Source: Bradyrhizobium ottawaense (lineage in GTDB: Bacteria; Pseudomonadota; Alphaproteobacteria; Rhizobiales; Xanthobacteraceae). From it: 64,000 nt of DNA. A program made the translations under genes and the position numbers. The stretch lies in assembly GCF_002278135.3 (NCBI RefSeq), contig NZ_CP029425.2:7106001-7170000 (forward strand), written 5' to 3'. The notes below the pieces were generated by a model. The model did not search any database and had not been told where the DNA came from. It saw nothing but the letters and a program-made list of their open reading frames with translations. Positions 37,420-47,115 of this stretch are shown in pieces. Position 1 is the stretch's first letter. Every line of letters begins with the position of its first letter.

Positions 37420-37650
37420 AATACCTGACACTACCGGAGCGCCGTCGCTTCCGTCGCGCGGCACAAGGGCTCGATCCTGCACGCCGACTTTCCTATACGG
37501 TGCTATTGCAAAGTGGCGGCCGTGTCTCAGAGGTTCTGGCGCTCACAGCTGCTGCTGTTGAACTGAAAAGCGGAAGCGTAGCGCTTCTGACCCTCAAGCG
37601 TCGAAAGAGTAACGTGGTACGACAAATTTCCCTACCGCTGAAACCCGGCC
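37420..37650 (+). pseudogene. tyrosine recombinase (integrase) fragment
   Basis: LLQSGGRVSEVLALTAAAVE and LLTLKRRKSNVVRQISLPL is the box-1 region (with the catalytic Arg) of an XerC/phage-type integrase, in one frame from about 37500. The preceding codons are shifted. Boxes with His-x-x-Arg and Tyr are absent. Confidence 0.6.
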
Positions 37651-37655
37651 GAGGC

Positions 37656-38538
37656 GCGAATGGAGTTTCCGGAGTTGGCTGAGGTGTGGGCCACGAACTT
37701 TCCTGCCGTAGAGAAGGCGGCGGAGGAAGCGGAGCGAAAGTTGCGCGATTTCGTCGCTCAAGTCGGGTAGTAGAAATTTGCGGCGCTCACGCGCCGCCGA
37801 ATTTTCAGACCGGGATGCCGAGCTTCTTCGCCTTGTCGCCCAGATTGTCCTGAATTCCCGCGCCCGGGACATGCTTCACGCCAATCGGCAGCTCGTTGAG
37901 CATCGATTTCCGTTGTCAGGGTTGCAACGGCGTCAGTCGATGCCTCCGCGTCAGCCCTTCCAGCGATCTCTCCAGGTCGTCCCGACGCATCAGGACGGCG
38001 GCGTCCGTATCATTTACGGTTCGGTCGAGCTCTTGAGTTCGTGTTCGTAGCGCTCTGGACACAGCCGGGTCGGTGGCAATCAGCGGGAACACCTGACCCT
38101 GCGACCGGGCGATATCCTGACAGGCCATATTGAAGGCCCCTTCGGCTGAAGCGCGGCGATTCTTCGCGGCCTCCATTCCCGCGGCAGCTTCCTCGCAGCG
38201 AGCGCTCGCCGACTGGAACGCGCCAGCAGCAGCGGATTTCGCCTCCCACGCCTTGGCGAGGGTTTCGTGGGCCGTTCGACGACCTTCGTTAATCCGGGTC
38301 CGGTGACTCGCGGTCGCCCCACCTTCAAGAAGTTCAGCTCAGGCGAACGCTTCTCTACCAGTCGACGTTGTTTGGGTTGGGCCGCGCTCTGCGTCGATTT
38401 GCGACCGTGAATGCTCAAACGAGATGGCCGCGACCGCGCCGTCCGGCTCCGTTGCAGCGTCATTTCGAGCTCACCAGCCCGCTCACGCAGTGCACCGTAC
38501 TTTTGCGCAACCGCTGAAAGTCTGTCGGCGCAGCCCAC
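37656..38538 (-). pseudogene. decayed coiled-coil protein of unknown function
   Basis: The minus strand shows an Ala/Glu/Arg-rich helical pattern across two frames: RLSAVAQKYGALRERAGELE near 38520, then KAWEAKSAAAGAFQSASARC and NMACQDIARSQGQVFPLIAT down to 37918. It seems to be one gene with at least one frameshift. No family is recognised. A 36-codon plus-strand frame near 37659 (MEFPELAEVWATNFPAVEKA) lies opposite the lower part. Confidence 0.35.
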
Positions 38539-38544
38539 CGGGGC

Positions 38545-39255
38545 GGCGTCAATATGCCGTTTGGTTGTAGTTCCCGTTTCCCTTAAGCTTGCGCATAGTC
38601 GAGGAAATGCTGGAGGCGCGTGGCACTGTTGACCTATGAAGCCGTGCGCCAGTGGGGACCGAAATTCGGCAAGGCGTTCTCCGATCGGTCCGCGAGCGCG
38701 CTCCCGCTCGCGGTGACAAATGGCATCTGGACGAGATCGTTATCTCGATCGCGGGCGAACAACATTAGCTCTGGCGCGCTGTCGACCAGAATGGCTTCGT
38801 TCTCGACGTCTTGATCCAGCGCGGAAGAGACTCGCGCGCTGCGCAGCGGCTCAGGAAGAAGCTCTTGAAATCCGCCGGCACGCCGCCGCGCGTGATGATC
38901 ACGGACAAGCTTCGTTCGTACGGCGCTGCGAGGGCAAAGACGGGCCTTTGGGTCGAACATCGCCAGCACAAAGTTCTCAACAATCGGGCCGAGAATTCTC
39001 ATCAGCCGACGCGACGACGCGAGCGGATCATGATGCGTTTCAACTCCTCCAGGCCCACCGATTTCTGTCAGTTCACGATCAGGTCTCGAACCTTTTCCAC
39101 ATCCCCTATCCCGGAGCCCTGACTGCCGACTTCCGTCGTGCTTGGCACGAGCGAGCCTTTGCGACTTGGCGCGAGATCTCCATGACAAGCGCTATCGCCG
39201 AATCTCGAACCTTTGAGAAGCGCCTCCTTCAGCTCAGCGGTCGGTTAAGTTGACG
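38545..39255 (+). pseudogene. IS6-family transposase remnant 2
   Basis: Plus-strand pieces in changing frames: YAVWLYF, VEEMLEARG, YEAVRQWGPKFGKAFSDR, ALSTRMASFSTS overlapping AVDQNGFVLDVLI, TPPRVMITDKLRSYGAARAK, LNNRAENSHQPTRRRERIMM and ESRTFEKRLLQLSGRL. It ends near GTTAAGTTGACGATGCC, the complement of the end seen in the other IS6 remnants. Confidence 0.8.
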
Positions 39256-39497
39256 ATGCCGTCGCTCGACATTCAGTATGGCACAGGGATTGCAGTGATG
39301 AAAAAGCGCTCCGGAAGCTGAGCACGGCGAGCCGGTGCCGGGCGATGGATCTATTCTGAGTCGTTACGGAACATGACCATCAGCGGGCAGAACCCAGGTG
39401 CAGCCGGTCGATATCAGGAATCTGGTGATCGGCCACGTCTTCTTTATGTCGTGCCACGTAACTCTGACAGGTAGACAGAAAATTTGGAACCCACATT

Positions 39498-40085
39498 ATG
39501 CCGGCGGAGTCGGATATCAAATGTGCGAATGCAAACATTCGAACAAGCACCGTCTGGACAATTGTGCTCGGCTTTGCCGCCGATCCATTGATGCGGTGGA
39601 GTTGGCCTGACGCAAGCCAATATCTTCGGAGCATGCCTCGGTTCGTTAACGCCTCTGGTGGACCAGCATTCGAGCACGGCACAGCATACGTCACGGAAGG
39701 GATCCGCGCCGCAGCCCTGTGGCTGCCGCCTGGCGTGCAGCAAGACGAGTCCGCGTTAGACGAAATAATGGCGCTGTCCCTGAACCCGGCGATCACCGAA
39801 GATATGGCGCTCCTGCGGCAGGAAATGGCCGAACATCATCCGTCCGAGCCGCATTGGTACCTGCCTCTCATCGCGGCCGATCCGAACTGGGTCGGACAAG
39901 GACTTGGCACATTGTTGATGAAATACGCTCTTCAACGATGCGATGAGCAGGGCATTACCGCCTATCTGGAAAGCTCGAATCCCGATCACATCCCCTTTTA
40001 TCAAAGCCACGGCTTCGAGGTCATTGGCAAAATACAACATGGTTCTTCGCCGCCGCTCACGCCAATGTTGCGAGCAGCCAAATAA
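39498..40085 (+). CDS. GNAT-family N-acetyltransferase
   Basis: This 195-residue protein has the GNAT core in its C-terminal half. WYLPLIAADPNWVGQGLGTL carries the acetyl-CoA-binding R/Q-x-x-G-x-G/A type loop (VGQGLGTLL), and AYLESSNPDHIPFYQSHGF is the usual motif B with EVIGKIQ after it. The N-terminal part (AAALWLPPG) also fits the family. It would transfer an acetyl group to an unknown amine. The gene appears complete and stands alone between IS6 remnants. Confidence 0.85.
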   Translation: MPAESDIKCANANIRTSTVWTIVLGFAADPLMRWSWPDASQYLRSMPRFVNASGGPAFEHGTAYVTEGIRAAALWLPPGVQQDESALDEIMALSLNPAITEDMALLRQEMAEHHPSEPHWYLPLIAADPNWVGQGLGTLLMKYALQRCDEQGITAYLESSNPDHIPFYQSHGFEVIGKIQHGSSPPLTPMLRAAK

Positions 40086-40149
40086 AGCGAAATTCAAAGC
40101 CTGTGTTCGCATTGGCTCACGAGGGCCACCTTTCAGCACTGCTTACGTA

Positions 40150-40347
40150 TTGTCTGCGGCGGCGCTGATTATTTCGCCAGCAAGTATTGGGGCGACTCGG
40201 GCTCGCGGCGATGCTCCATGATGTCGGGAAGCTACCATTCCGCTGACGCTGTTCGACAAGTCGGGCCGTCTAAATGAGGAAGACAGCAGACTGATCGAGA
40301 CACATCTGGTCGACGGCTTCGGAAGACTCTGGATGGCGTTAAGTTAA
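40150..40347 (+). pseudogene. HD-GYP domain fragment
   Basis: LGRLGLAAMLHDVGKL and, one base out of frame, TIPLTLFDKSGRLNEEDSRL with IETHLVDGFGRL resemble the HD-GYP signature of c-di-GMP phosphodiesterases (HDxGKxxIP, KxGxLxxEE, H..G). Only this core remains. Confidence 0.6.
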
Positions 40348-40368
40348 CGAATTGGAGCCGCCGAGGGG

Positions 40369-40620
40369 GTGGTGACGACCAGCACGCCGACCGCCCGGAC
40401 CCCTCTTTATCGCCGCCATCGCTTCCCACCGGAAGTAATCAGCTATGCCGCTTGGTTGTATTTCCGGCTTCCTCTCGAGCTTGCGCATGGTCGAGGACGT
40501 GCTGAAGTGCTGGCGGCGCGTGGCATTGGCGTGACCTATGAAATCGTGCGCCAGTAAGACGAAAACTTCGGCAATGCGTTCTCCGATGGATCCGCTCGCG
40601 CGCTCCCGCTCGTTCAAACG
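40369..40620 (+). pseudogene. IS6-family transposase N-terminal fragment
   Basis: PTARTPLYRRHRFPPEVISY, AAWLYFRLPLELA, then ARGIGVTYEIVRQ and a stop, followed by ENFGNAFSDGSARALPL. This is the start of an IS6 transposase like the other remnants here. Confidence 0.7.
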
Positions 40621-41016
40621 ACTGAGAGCATGCACTTGACCGACCGCGACAATCGCGATGATCAAAGCCGGTTGTTGACGCGTCGATTTCGCTCGCCCGA
40701 GGACGAGTACGAAGCAAAGGCGGCGCGCGGTCACGACAGAATTCCGGCGGAGCATTCCGCAGCCCGGTAGAAGGCCCGGGCATCCCGTCTTACAAGGAAT
40801 CGGCAATGAGGCTGCGCGCCGACCATTTCATGCTGCCGCACACCGTGCGATCTTCACGGCGGTAGATGCGTGCTGCCTCAACGGGCCGCGCCTCAGCCTC
40901 CTCGCTCGAGCGCCAATCGGCAATCGTCAGCTCAAAGATGATGTCGATTGCAGGATCCATCTTGAGGCAGCGCCACAGAGCAACGAAGAATATCCCCGCG
41001 GGACTGTTGGGAAGTC
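40621..41016. other. gap downstream of nopM
   Basis: No recognised gene. It should contain the nopM terminator, which I could not identify. Confidence 0.3.
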
Positions 41017-42804
41017 TTATTGTTCTAGGCCGCGCTCTGCGAGCAGCCGGTGCATGACCTCGCCTTTGATCTCGCCTGCGATTTGGTTTCGGACTTGGGC
41101 TCCGAGCACCCGCTCGGCATCGACGTCGCCCACCAGACCATGTTCGGCCAGTCGCTGATCCAGACGGCTTTGGAACTCTTCGCCCATGGCTTCGACGAGC
41201 CGGTCTTGCATCGCTGCATGTTCGTCTGGAGCGATGCGCCTCAGCACCGTCTCCCAGGGTTGCCAGCGGCTTGCCATGAAGTCGGTGAACTGGCTTGCTT
41301 CCCGCTCCCGGACCAGGTCGAGCGCCTCCGTCGCATCATCCTCGCTTACGTGAGAGACCGCCAGGAAGCGCATGTCAGGGGCGACGTGACTGAGCTCCAG
41401 CGGCTCGCGCAGCCGATGTTGATAGGCCAGGTAGACTTCGATGTCGTCTACGTTCGGGTTGCCGCTGGCGAGCGAGTTGATCCTGTCGCGCGCGATCTCG
41501 TCCAACGCCTCCAAGCGGAAGGCGACACGGCCGCGCTGGATCAGATCGCCAAGCCGATCGTCATATACCCCGTCCTCGACGTCAGCGTTGAGGCGCGCGG
41601 TCTGCATACCATTCCAGTGCAAGGTGACACGATCCTCGCAGCTCGCGTTGGCCTCGGACGCCTGCGCAAAGAACTGCTCGCGCAATGTCGGATTGGCGGC
41701 CGCCTGCTGCAGATCATCAGCCACTGCCTGCCGAAACTCGTCATTGCCGTAGTTCACGGTCTCTCGTAGCCTCTCCAGGAACTGTGCGTAGTCCTGGGCG
41801 CCTGGCTCATCCGCAAAGTGCTGCCATTTGGCCAGCGTCGCCGGGTCGTCTGCGAGCCATTGCGCGGCAGCCTCATATAGAGATTGCTGCGCAAGCTGCG
41901 GTGGCGCTTCAGCCGTCGCCAGATTAGCGAGGACGTCGTCCGGCAGCGGGTTATCCCCGAACTCGAGATTCTCCAAATGCGGGTAGCTGAGACTAAGATT
42001 CGGTACACGCCCCTCAAGAAGATCCTCAGGCAGGCTGGTCAGCCGGTTACCGCTGAGATTGAGCGATTGGAGGGTGCTCGGAAGGGGGGCGGGGAGGTTG
42101 GCCAATTGATTGCTGCTGACATCGAGTTCAATGAGCCCCGATGGGAGGTAGTCGGGGAGGTCGGTCAGCTGATTGCCACTAACCGCGAGCGAGGTGAGCC
42201 TGCTCGGGAGAGCGTCCGGCAGGCTAGTTAGTCGGTTGTCGCTTGCGTTCAGGATCTCGAGCCCAGCCGGAAGGTTGGCCGGCAGACTGGTCAAGCTGTT
42301 ATCGGCCACCTCCAGCCGAGAGAGGGTCGCCGGAAGAGCGTCCGGCAAACTGATCAACCGGTTATGGCTAATGAGAAGATGCTGAAGACCGGGTGGGAAG
42401 CTAGCGGGCAGGCTGCTTAGCTCGTTGTGCCTGGCGCGCAGTTCCAGCAATCTTGGCGGCAGGGCGGCGGGCAAAGCGGTCAGGGAGAGGGAGGACAAAT
42501 CCAGCGAGTGCGAGCCAGTGTTGTCCGCCCCCCTAATTCGTGCGCGTCCCTGTCGCCGATTCTCGGCTTCGCCCTGCCCCTCTTCGGCCGCCCAGTTGTC
42601 CAGCAACTGCGCGCGCGCGGAGGCCGGGGTCCGATATCCTGTCATGGCTTCGAGCAAATCCGCCACGGCTCGGCTGAAGCCGCTGAGGTAACTTTCCTGC
42701 TCCCCCTCTTCAGAAGCGGCCGAGGAAGAACCTGCACTCCACTGAGCCTGTCCTGTGTTCATCAATATCTCCATCGCCAAAACAAGAATACCCCCGCTCC
42801 TCAA
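41017..42804 (-). CDS. nopM: type III effector NopM-like, LRR + NEL E3 ubiquitin ligase
   Basis: This is a 595-residue protein. The N-terminus is Ser/Glu-rich and unstructured, as in type III substrates. Residues about 98-285 hold roughly nine leucine-rich repeats of about 20 residues (pattern LTSLPDALPxxLxxLxVSxN). Residues about 300-595 match the NEL (novel E3 ligase) domain with the catalytic Cys389 in ANASCEDRVTLHW. Bacterial NEL effectors (IpaH, SspH, NopM of strain NGR234) ubiquitinate host proteins inside plant or animal cells. The start may be Met15 (42762, MNTGQAQW) rather than 42804. A tts-box-like site lies about 150 bp upstream, which fits TtsI control. No disruption is seen. Confidence 0.92.
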   Translation of the reverse strand: MRSGGILVLAMEILMNTGQAQWSAGSSSAASEEGEQESYLSGFSRAVADLLEAMTGYRTPASARAQLLDNWAAEEGQGEAENRRQGRARIRGADNTGSHSLDLSSLSLTALPAALPPRLLELRARHNELSSLPASFPPGLQHLLISHNRLISLPDALPATLSRLEVADNSLTSLPANLPAGLEILNASDNRLTSLPDALPSRLTSLAVSGNQLTDLPDYLPSGLIELDVSSNQLANLPAPLPSTLQSLNLSGNRLTSLPEDLLEGRVPNLSLSYPHLENLEFGDNPLPDDVLANLATAEAPPQLAQQSLYEAAAQWLADDPATLAKWQHFADEPGAQDYAQFLERLRETVNYGNDEFRQAVADDLQQAAANPTLREQFFAQASEANASCEDRVTLHWNGMQTARLNADVEDGVYDDRLGDLIQRGRVAFRLEALDEIARDRINSLASGNPNVDDIEVYLAYQHRLREPLELSHVAPDMRFLAVSHVSEDDATEALDLVREREASQFTDFMASRWQPWETVLRRIAPDEHAAMQDRLVEAMGEEFQSRLDQRLAEHGLVGDVDAERVLGAQVRNQIAGEIKGEVMHRLLAERGLEQ

Positions 42805-42950
42805 GGTCGCGAAGCAGGCCGGGTGTCATGATCATTGTTCACACGAGCCCAAACGCGCAAATGGATCGATACTGCTGCGAGGCTTCCTGCCATTTCGTTG
42901 ACCAGATAAGTCCCGGAGGGCCGTCAACGTGGCAGCGTTCTGCCCTTAGC

Positions 42951-42975
42951 AGGCCTACCTGTCGATAAGCTGACG
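42951..42975 (-). promoter_or_regulatory. tts box upstream of nopM
   Basis: On the minus strand CGTCAGCTTATCGACAGGTA followed by GGCC matches the tts-box consensus with about four mismatches. It lies 147 bp upstream of the nopM start, in the right orientation for TtsI-dependent transcription. Confidence 0.75.
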
Positions 42976-43179
42976 AATGTCGCTGCAGAACCCCGGGTCG
43001 CCGGTTGCCAGCGGTGACCGAAGCAAGCCCGGTTTGAGGTTGAACCGGTCAAGCTTCGCAAAGACCAGCTTGGCCCCCATTGCCTTGGCATGGGCACCGC
43101 CAGCGCTTACGCGTTCGGAGCGTCTGCCACTCTTCGTTGCCACGTACTCGGTCGAAGGGTAAGCGGCAAGCTGCGGCCG

Positions 43180-43880
43180 TCAGGCGGCGTGGTTCCATGG
43201 CATAAGCGCGTCGATTTCGCCGCTCGGCCAGCCGTTGGCGATACGCTGAGGCGTTAGGCTGAGCCAGGCGCACGGATCGACGTTATTCATCTTTGCTGTC
43301 TGCAGCAGTGTTGCGATGGTTCGCCCAGGTTCGTCCGCCGCCGTCGCTACCGGCAAAGAGGCTATTCTTTCTCGTAATTGTTTGTGGTCAGATGGCGCGT
43401 TCAACGATGTTGGAGTCGAGCTCGATGCGAACCATCAGTCTGGAAGCGTTCGAAGATGGCACGGCGCGAGACGGCATAGCGGATTGCCTCAGCCAGTTTT
43501 GATTTTCCGGAAATCCGCCGCAATGTCTGCTGCCAGAGATCGAAGAGATCTGCGACGACCGCTGTGGAGGCTTGCTGGCGCGCGGCAACGCCTACGTCGG
43601 GGCTTTGACCGCGTATGGTCTTCTCGACCTGCCAGAGCTTCGCCATCCGCTCGACCGTCGCCGTTGCCACTTTCAAGCTTCCTGCAACATGCAGCTCATA
43701 GAACTTGCGCCGGCTGTGTGACCAGCAGCCAGCCAAGGTGACGCCATCTCTCTTGCGTGAACAACGGACGTATCCATTTCTTGATCTCTGGAAGCGACGC
43801 CGCCCACAACGCAAGCGTCTCCTCGATCGACGCTGCTGGCGTCCACGACCTCCGAATCATGGTGTCCATAGATTCAGACA
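43180..43880 (-). pseudogene. IS66 TnpC C-terminal remnant
   Basis: Minus-strand pieces in several frames: GVTLAGCWSHSRRKFYELHV, AEAIRYAVSR and, from 43404 down, DEPGRTIATLLQTAKMNNVD and RIANGWPSGEIDALMPWNHA. This is the end of an IS66 transposase. Frames are broken near 43430 and upstream. Confidence 0.8.
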
Positions 43881-43977
43881 TCTCCTAAAAAGGCAACTGT
43901 AATGCTAGGATTACCCCTAGGACCTGCAGCGCTCGCGTCCGTCAAACAAGGCGGCCTCAATGGAGGGATACCTTCCA

Positions 43978-44650
43978 TCAGCTGGATGGCTGGATCATCC
44001 GAAGGCTCTGGTCGCGCCGCGGAAGCGGTGGCGGAACGCAGCCTGGAAGGAATATCCGACCGCTCGCAAAGCGCATGGGGTCCTGCTGAACGCGCTGCGA
44101 GGCGCCTTCGATGGCGCGCAGCCGCGGCCAGCTTGCAACATAGATATCGTTCATCGCCGTCCGCCAGCGGAAGATGTAGTGACTGACGAAGAAACGCGTC
44201 ATCACACCGACACGACCGCAACAAGAGCAATGCCGGCAAAAGTCGACAACTCGCTGTAGAACTGCTGGACCATCACTTGCGCCGATTTCGAAAGCGCGGC
44301 CTGGACAAGGTCATAGAATGGCCCATACCAGCTGTTGATGGCGACGCTGACCTGGACCTGAAAGTAGGAGGTGAACAGTATTAGCGCGGAGCCAAGAATC
44401 GACCACGTCGCCCAGGGGTGCGGCGCAACCAACATCCAGCCAGCCGCAAATATCGCGGCGCACGCGGCGAAATAGAGGTCGAACCAGAGAGCCGGCGCCG
44501 ACGAGAACGTCGCCAACCCGACCTGCCTTTTGCGGCGCTTCGAACAGATTGCTCGCGAAGCCATACCAGACCAGCATCGTCAGTGCGGTCCAAACGATCG
44601 CCGAGAGAAAGAACAGCTTGGGTCGGGGGAAAAACGAGAGGTCCGAGCAT
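43978..44650 (-). pseudogene. SbmA/BacA-like peptide transporter, N-terminal half, frameshifted
   Basis: Three minus-strand frames in series read as one membrane protein. First FFPRPKLFFLSAIVWTALTM and LVWYGFASNLF; then FDLYFAACAAIFAAGWMLVA, WSILGSALILFTSYFQVQVS and [20 protein letters not shown]; then [20 protein letters not shown] and [20 protein letters not shown]. This is the SbmA/BacA family pattern. In legumes BacA/BclA imports plant NCR peptides and is needed for bacteroid differentiation. The C-terminal half is missing; IS sequences flank both sides. The fragment is not functional. Confidence 0.8.
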
Positions 44651-44679
44651 CTGTGGCCTCTTGGATTACAGGAGACCGT

Positions 44680-45225
44680 CGGGCATCGTCAACTTAATCG
44701 ACCGCCGAGCCGAAGGAGGCGCTTCTCAGTTCGAGATTCGGCTTGTCGCGGAGATTTCGCGCCAAGTCGCAAAGGCTCGCTCGCGCGAAGCACGACGGAA
44801 GTCGGCGGTGACGGCTCCGGGATAGGGGATGTGGAAAAGGTTCGCGACCTGATTGATCGTGAACTGACAGAAACCGTTGAGCCTGATCGGACGATTTGAA
44901 ACCCTTCATGATCGGCTTGCGTCGCCGCGTCGGCTGATGAGAAATCTCGGCCCGATTGTCAAGAGCTTTGTGCTGGCGATGTTCGACGTGAAAGCCCATC
45001 TTCGCCCTCACAGGGCCGTACGAACGGAGCTTGTCCGTGATCATCACGCGCGGCGGCGTGCCGGCGTATTTCAACAGCTTCTTCATGAGCCGCTGCGCAG
45101 CGCGTTCGGCGCTGGATCAAGACGTCGAGAACGAAGCCATTTTCTGGTCGACAGCGCGCCAAAGCCAAGTTGTTTGCCCGCGATCGAGAAGGCGCTGCTG
45201 CAAAACTACGGGGTGACCACCTGAG
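44680..45225 (-). pseudogene. IS6-family transposase remnant 3
   Basis: YAGTPPRVMITDKLRSYGPV, KALDNRAEISHQPTRRRKPI and the end GGCATCGTCAACTTAA (44686) match remnants 1 and 2. The N-terminal region is truncated and frameshifted. Confidence 0.8.
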
Positions 45226-45268
45226 GGCCGTGTCCGAGATCGGCCCAGAAGGCCAGCGCCAGCCCGAT

Positions 45269-45502
45269 TTAGCCGGACGGTGGGTATGGGTCCTGGCCAT
45301 ATGTCCACTCGTGTCTGAACCTGTGGTCATGGCCCTGAACTAGAACCTGAGCGTCGCGTCCTACCTTTCCCTCCTTGTGGGCAGCGTCGACCGCGACGCG
45401 GATCGCCTCTTCCTCAGTGGCGTAGGGGCCGGAGTACTCGCAATTGAGCGCAACCATCCACTGGCCTTTATGGCGCGTGACGAAGTACTGAACGCTTGCC
45501 AT
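45269..45502 (-). CDS. DUF2188 domain protein
   Basis: This is a 77-residue protein: YFVTRHKGQWMVALNCEYSG, EEEAIRVAVDAAHKEGKVGR, DAQVLVQGHDHRFRHEWTYG, ending DPYPPSG. It matches the small DUF2188 family, frequent in rhizobia, whose function is unknown. It is a stand-alone gene beside an IS6 remnant, and the frame is complete. Confidence 0.75.
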   Translation of the reverse strand: MASVQYFVTRHKGQWMVALNCEYSGPYATEEEAIRVAVDAAHKEGKVGRDAQVLVQGHDHRFRHEWTYGQDPYPPSG

Positions 45503-46281
45503 AAGCTTGCTCCGGCATCGCCCCTGGGATCGATAAACGGGGTCGTACTCTGCAAATCTGCCGCGGTCGCCTCAACTACCGGATTTGGTGGGCTCCAAGG
45601 AGCAGCGCCTTGTAGGCTGGCCTGTTTGCTGTACCCGCGGAGACCAACTGCCGCGCCTTAGTTTCCCTTATTCACGAGAACCGGAACGTAGCAGCTTCAA
45701 TCGTCGTAGATGTGGCCCAGCTGCTAGCAAGTCTCTCTTTCTCGTTGGAGTCGAAGGCTGGATTGATGGTTGAGTGCTGCGACCGTTTGCGTTTGATCGA
45801 CAAATGAACCCTCCAAATAGAATGTCGTCAGGGTCCAAACTCCCGGGAGACCAGCCGCACTCGATCGCATTTGTAAGAAAGCGCTCGTGCGGGTCCGACC
45901 TTGCCTCTTTTAGATCGTACGAGGCAATAAATTTGGCATCATGGTTGCTCCACTCCGCGGCGCACACGCGGACTTGGAGGCACGCGGACATGACTCGGCG
46001 CCGTCGGGAGTGAGAACCCGACGCTGTCCCTACCGCGCCCGCGCGGCCAGTGAAGTTGGCGGCGGTGACTCGGCGCTCACGCCTCCGGAAGCGCTTATCC
46101 CTACCACGCGCTGCAAACTTCGGTGGCCAGCCTTCGCCCTTGGATAAGCGAGACCGACCACCGCGGCCCCCCGAGAGGCTCAATTCCCAAGGGTGCTACC
46201 AAGCAGTATCGCTGAGAAGGACTGGAAGCACCTACCAGGATTGGTTGGTGCCGATCTAATGTGGCCTGGGGCAAATGCGCC
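45503..46281. other. gap with a sigma-54-like site, no recognised gene
   Basis: A 171-codon minus-strand frame (45668-46183) has an Arg/Ser-rich start that looks random. I do not call it a gene. Confidence 0.3.
45935..45948 (+). promoter_or_regulatory. sigma-54-like -24/-12 element
   Basis: GGCATCATGGTTGC preceded by TT and followed by T fits TTGGCA(C/T)-N5-TTGCT with correct spacing. No TGT-N10-ACA was found upstream and only a small ORF follows 330 bp downstream. Chance is possible. Confidence 0.3.
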
Positions 46282-46488
46282 ATGGCGACTGAATTTGATA
46301 CGATTTTTGATGTGATTGAGCGTCACCGCGAGCTTTCGGTGCAGCACGCCGCCGCGGTATCGGTATCCGCGAAACTTGTCGCAGGTCTCGAGTTTCATGC
46401 CGCCGACGCGATCAGCGAGGAAAGAAGGTTGGCTCTCGAGGACTATGCAGACGTGCTCACTCCAAGCCGACCACGCTTGCGGACGTGA
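46282..46488 (+). CDS. small hypothetical protein, probably truncated
   Basis: From the ATG at 46282: MATEFDTIFDVIERHRELSV and HAADAISEERRLALEDYADV, a helical acidic product of 68 residues. The composition looks like genuine coding sequence. The end runs straight into an IS66 fragment, so the 3' part may be lost. I do not recognise the family. Confidence 0.4.
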   Translation: MATEFDTIFDVIERHRELSVQHAAAVSVSAKLVAGLEFHAADAISEERRLALEDYADVLTPSRPRLRT

Positions 46489-46493
46489 TCAGA

Positions 46494-47015
46494 CTACCGG
46501 CTTGGCCGACGGTCGATGGCGATGCCGTGCGTCGCCAACATCTGCGCCTGGCGATAAAGCGGCAAATGCCAATGATACTTGGCATCGATCACATGCGCTG
46601 ACCAGCCGCTCCGTGGGCAGTGTTCGGGCCCGGCATGCTGGAGGACGACGCCATGACAAGCGCGGCAGGCCAGTTTGGGCCGGCGAGTGACGATTACGCG
46701 ATACTGCGCCGGTACGACGTCGAGCCTCTGGCTCTCATCGCTCCCAATTTCAAAAAGGACGCCTGCGCAGCACGGGCGGCAGGTTGCAGTGGGCATCAGG
46801 GTCTCGACGATGCGCGGCAAATACTCCGGCAGCTGACCGCGGTTGGCTCTGCGCTCGGCAGTTCGCTTCTCGCAGGTTCTTGGATTGGCGTGATCCTCGG
46901 CTGCTTCGAGAGCCGCGACGGCCTCTTCGATGCCCTCCAAAACAGGCTGTAGTTGATCAGCGTCCAGCTTTCCGACGATCGACCGAACTGCGCATCTTTC
47001 GCAAGCTTGCGCCAC
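46494..47015 (-). pseudogene. IS66 TnpC N-terminal fragment
   Basis: RANRGQLPEYLPRIVETLMP, RLDVVPAQYRVIVTRRPKLA with CRAC, and HVIDAKYHWHLPLYRQAQML match the zinc-ribbon and following part of IS66 TnpC. It stops after ATHGIAIDRR. The catalytic domain is absent. Confidence 0.8.
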
Positions 47016-47115
47016 GCTTACGGCCTACTGGGTTAGCGCGATGTCGGATCGCGGCCAATCAAAAAGGCAACTGCAGCTAGTTCTTTTCACTTGAGCTGCT
47101 GCCGGTTTGATGGAC

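Noticed and set aside
45668-46183. 171-codon minus-strand frame
   Set aside because: Arg/Ser-rich, no start signal and no family resemblance.
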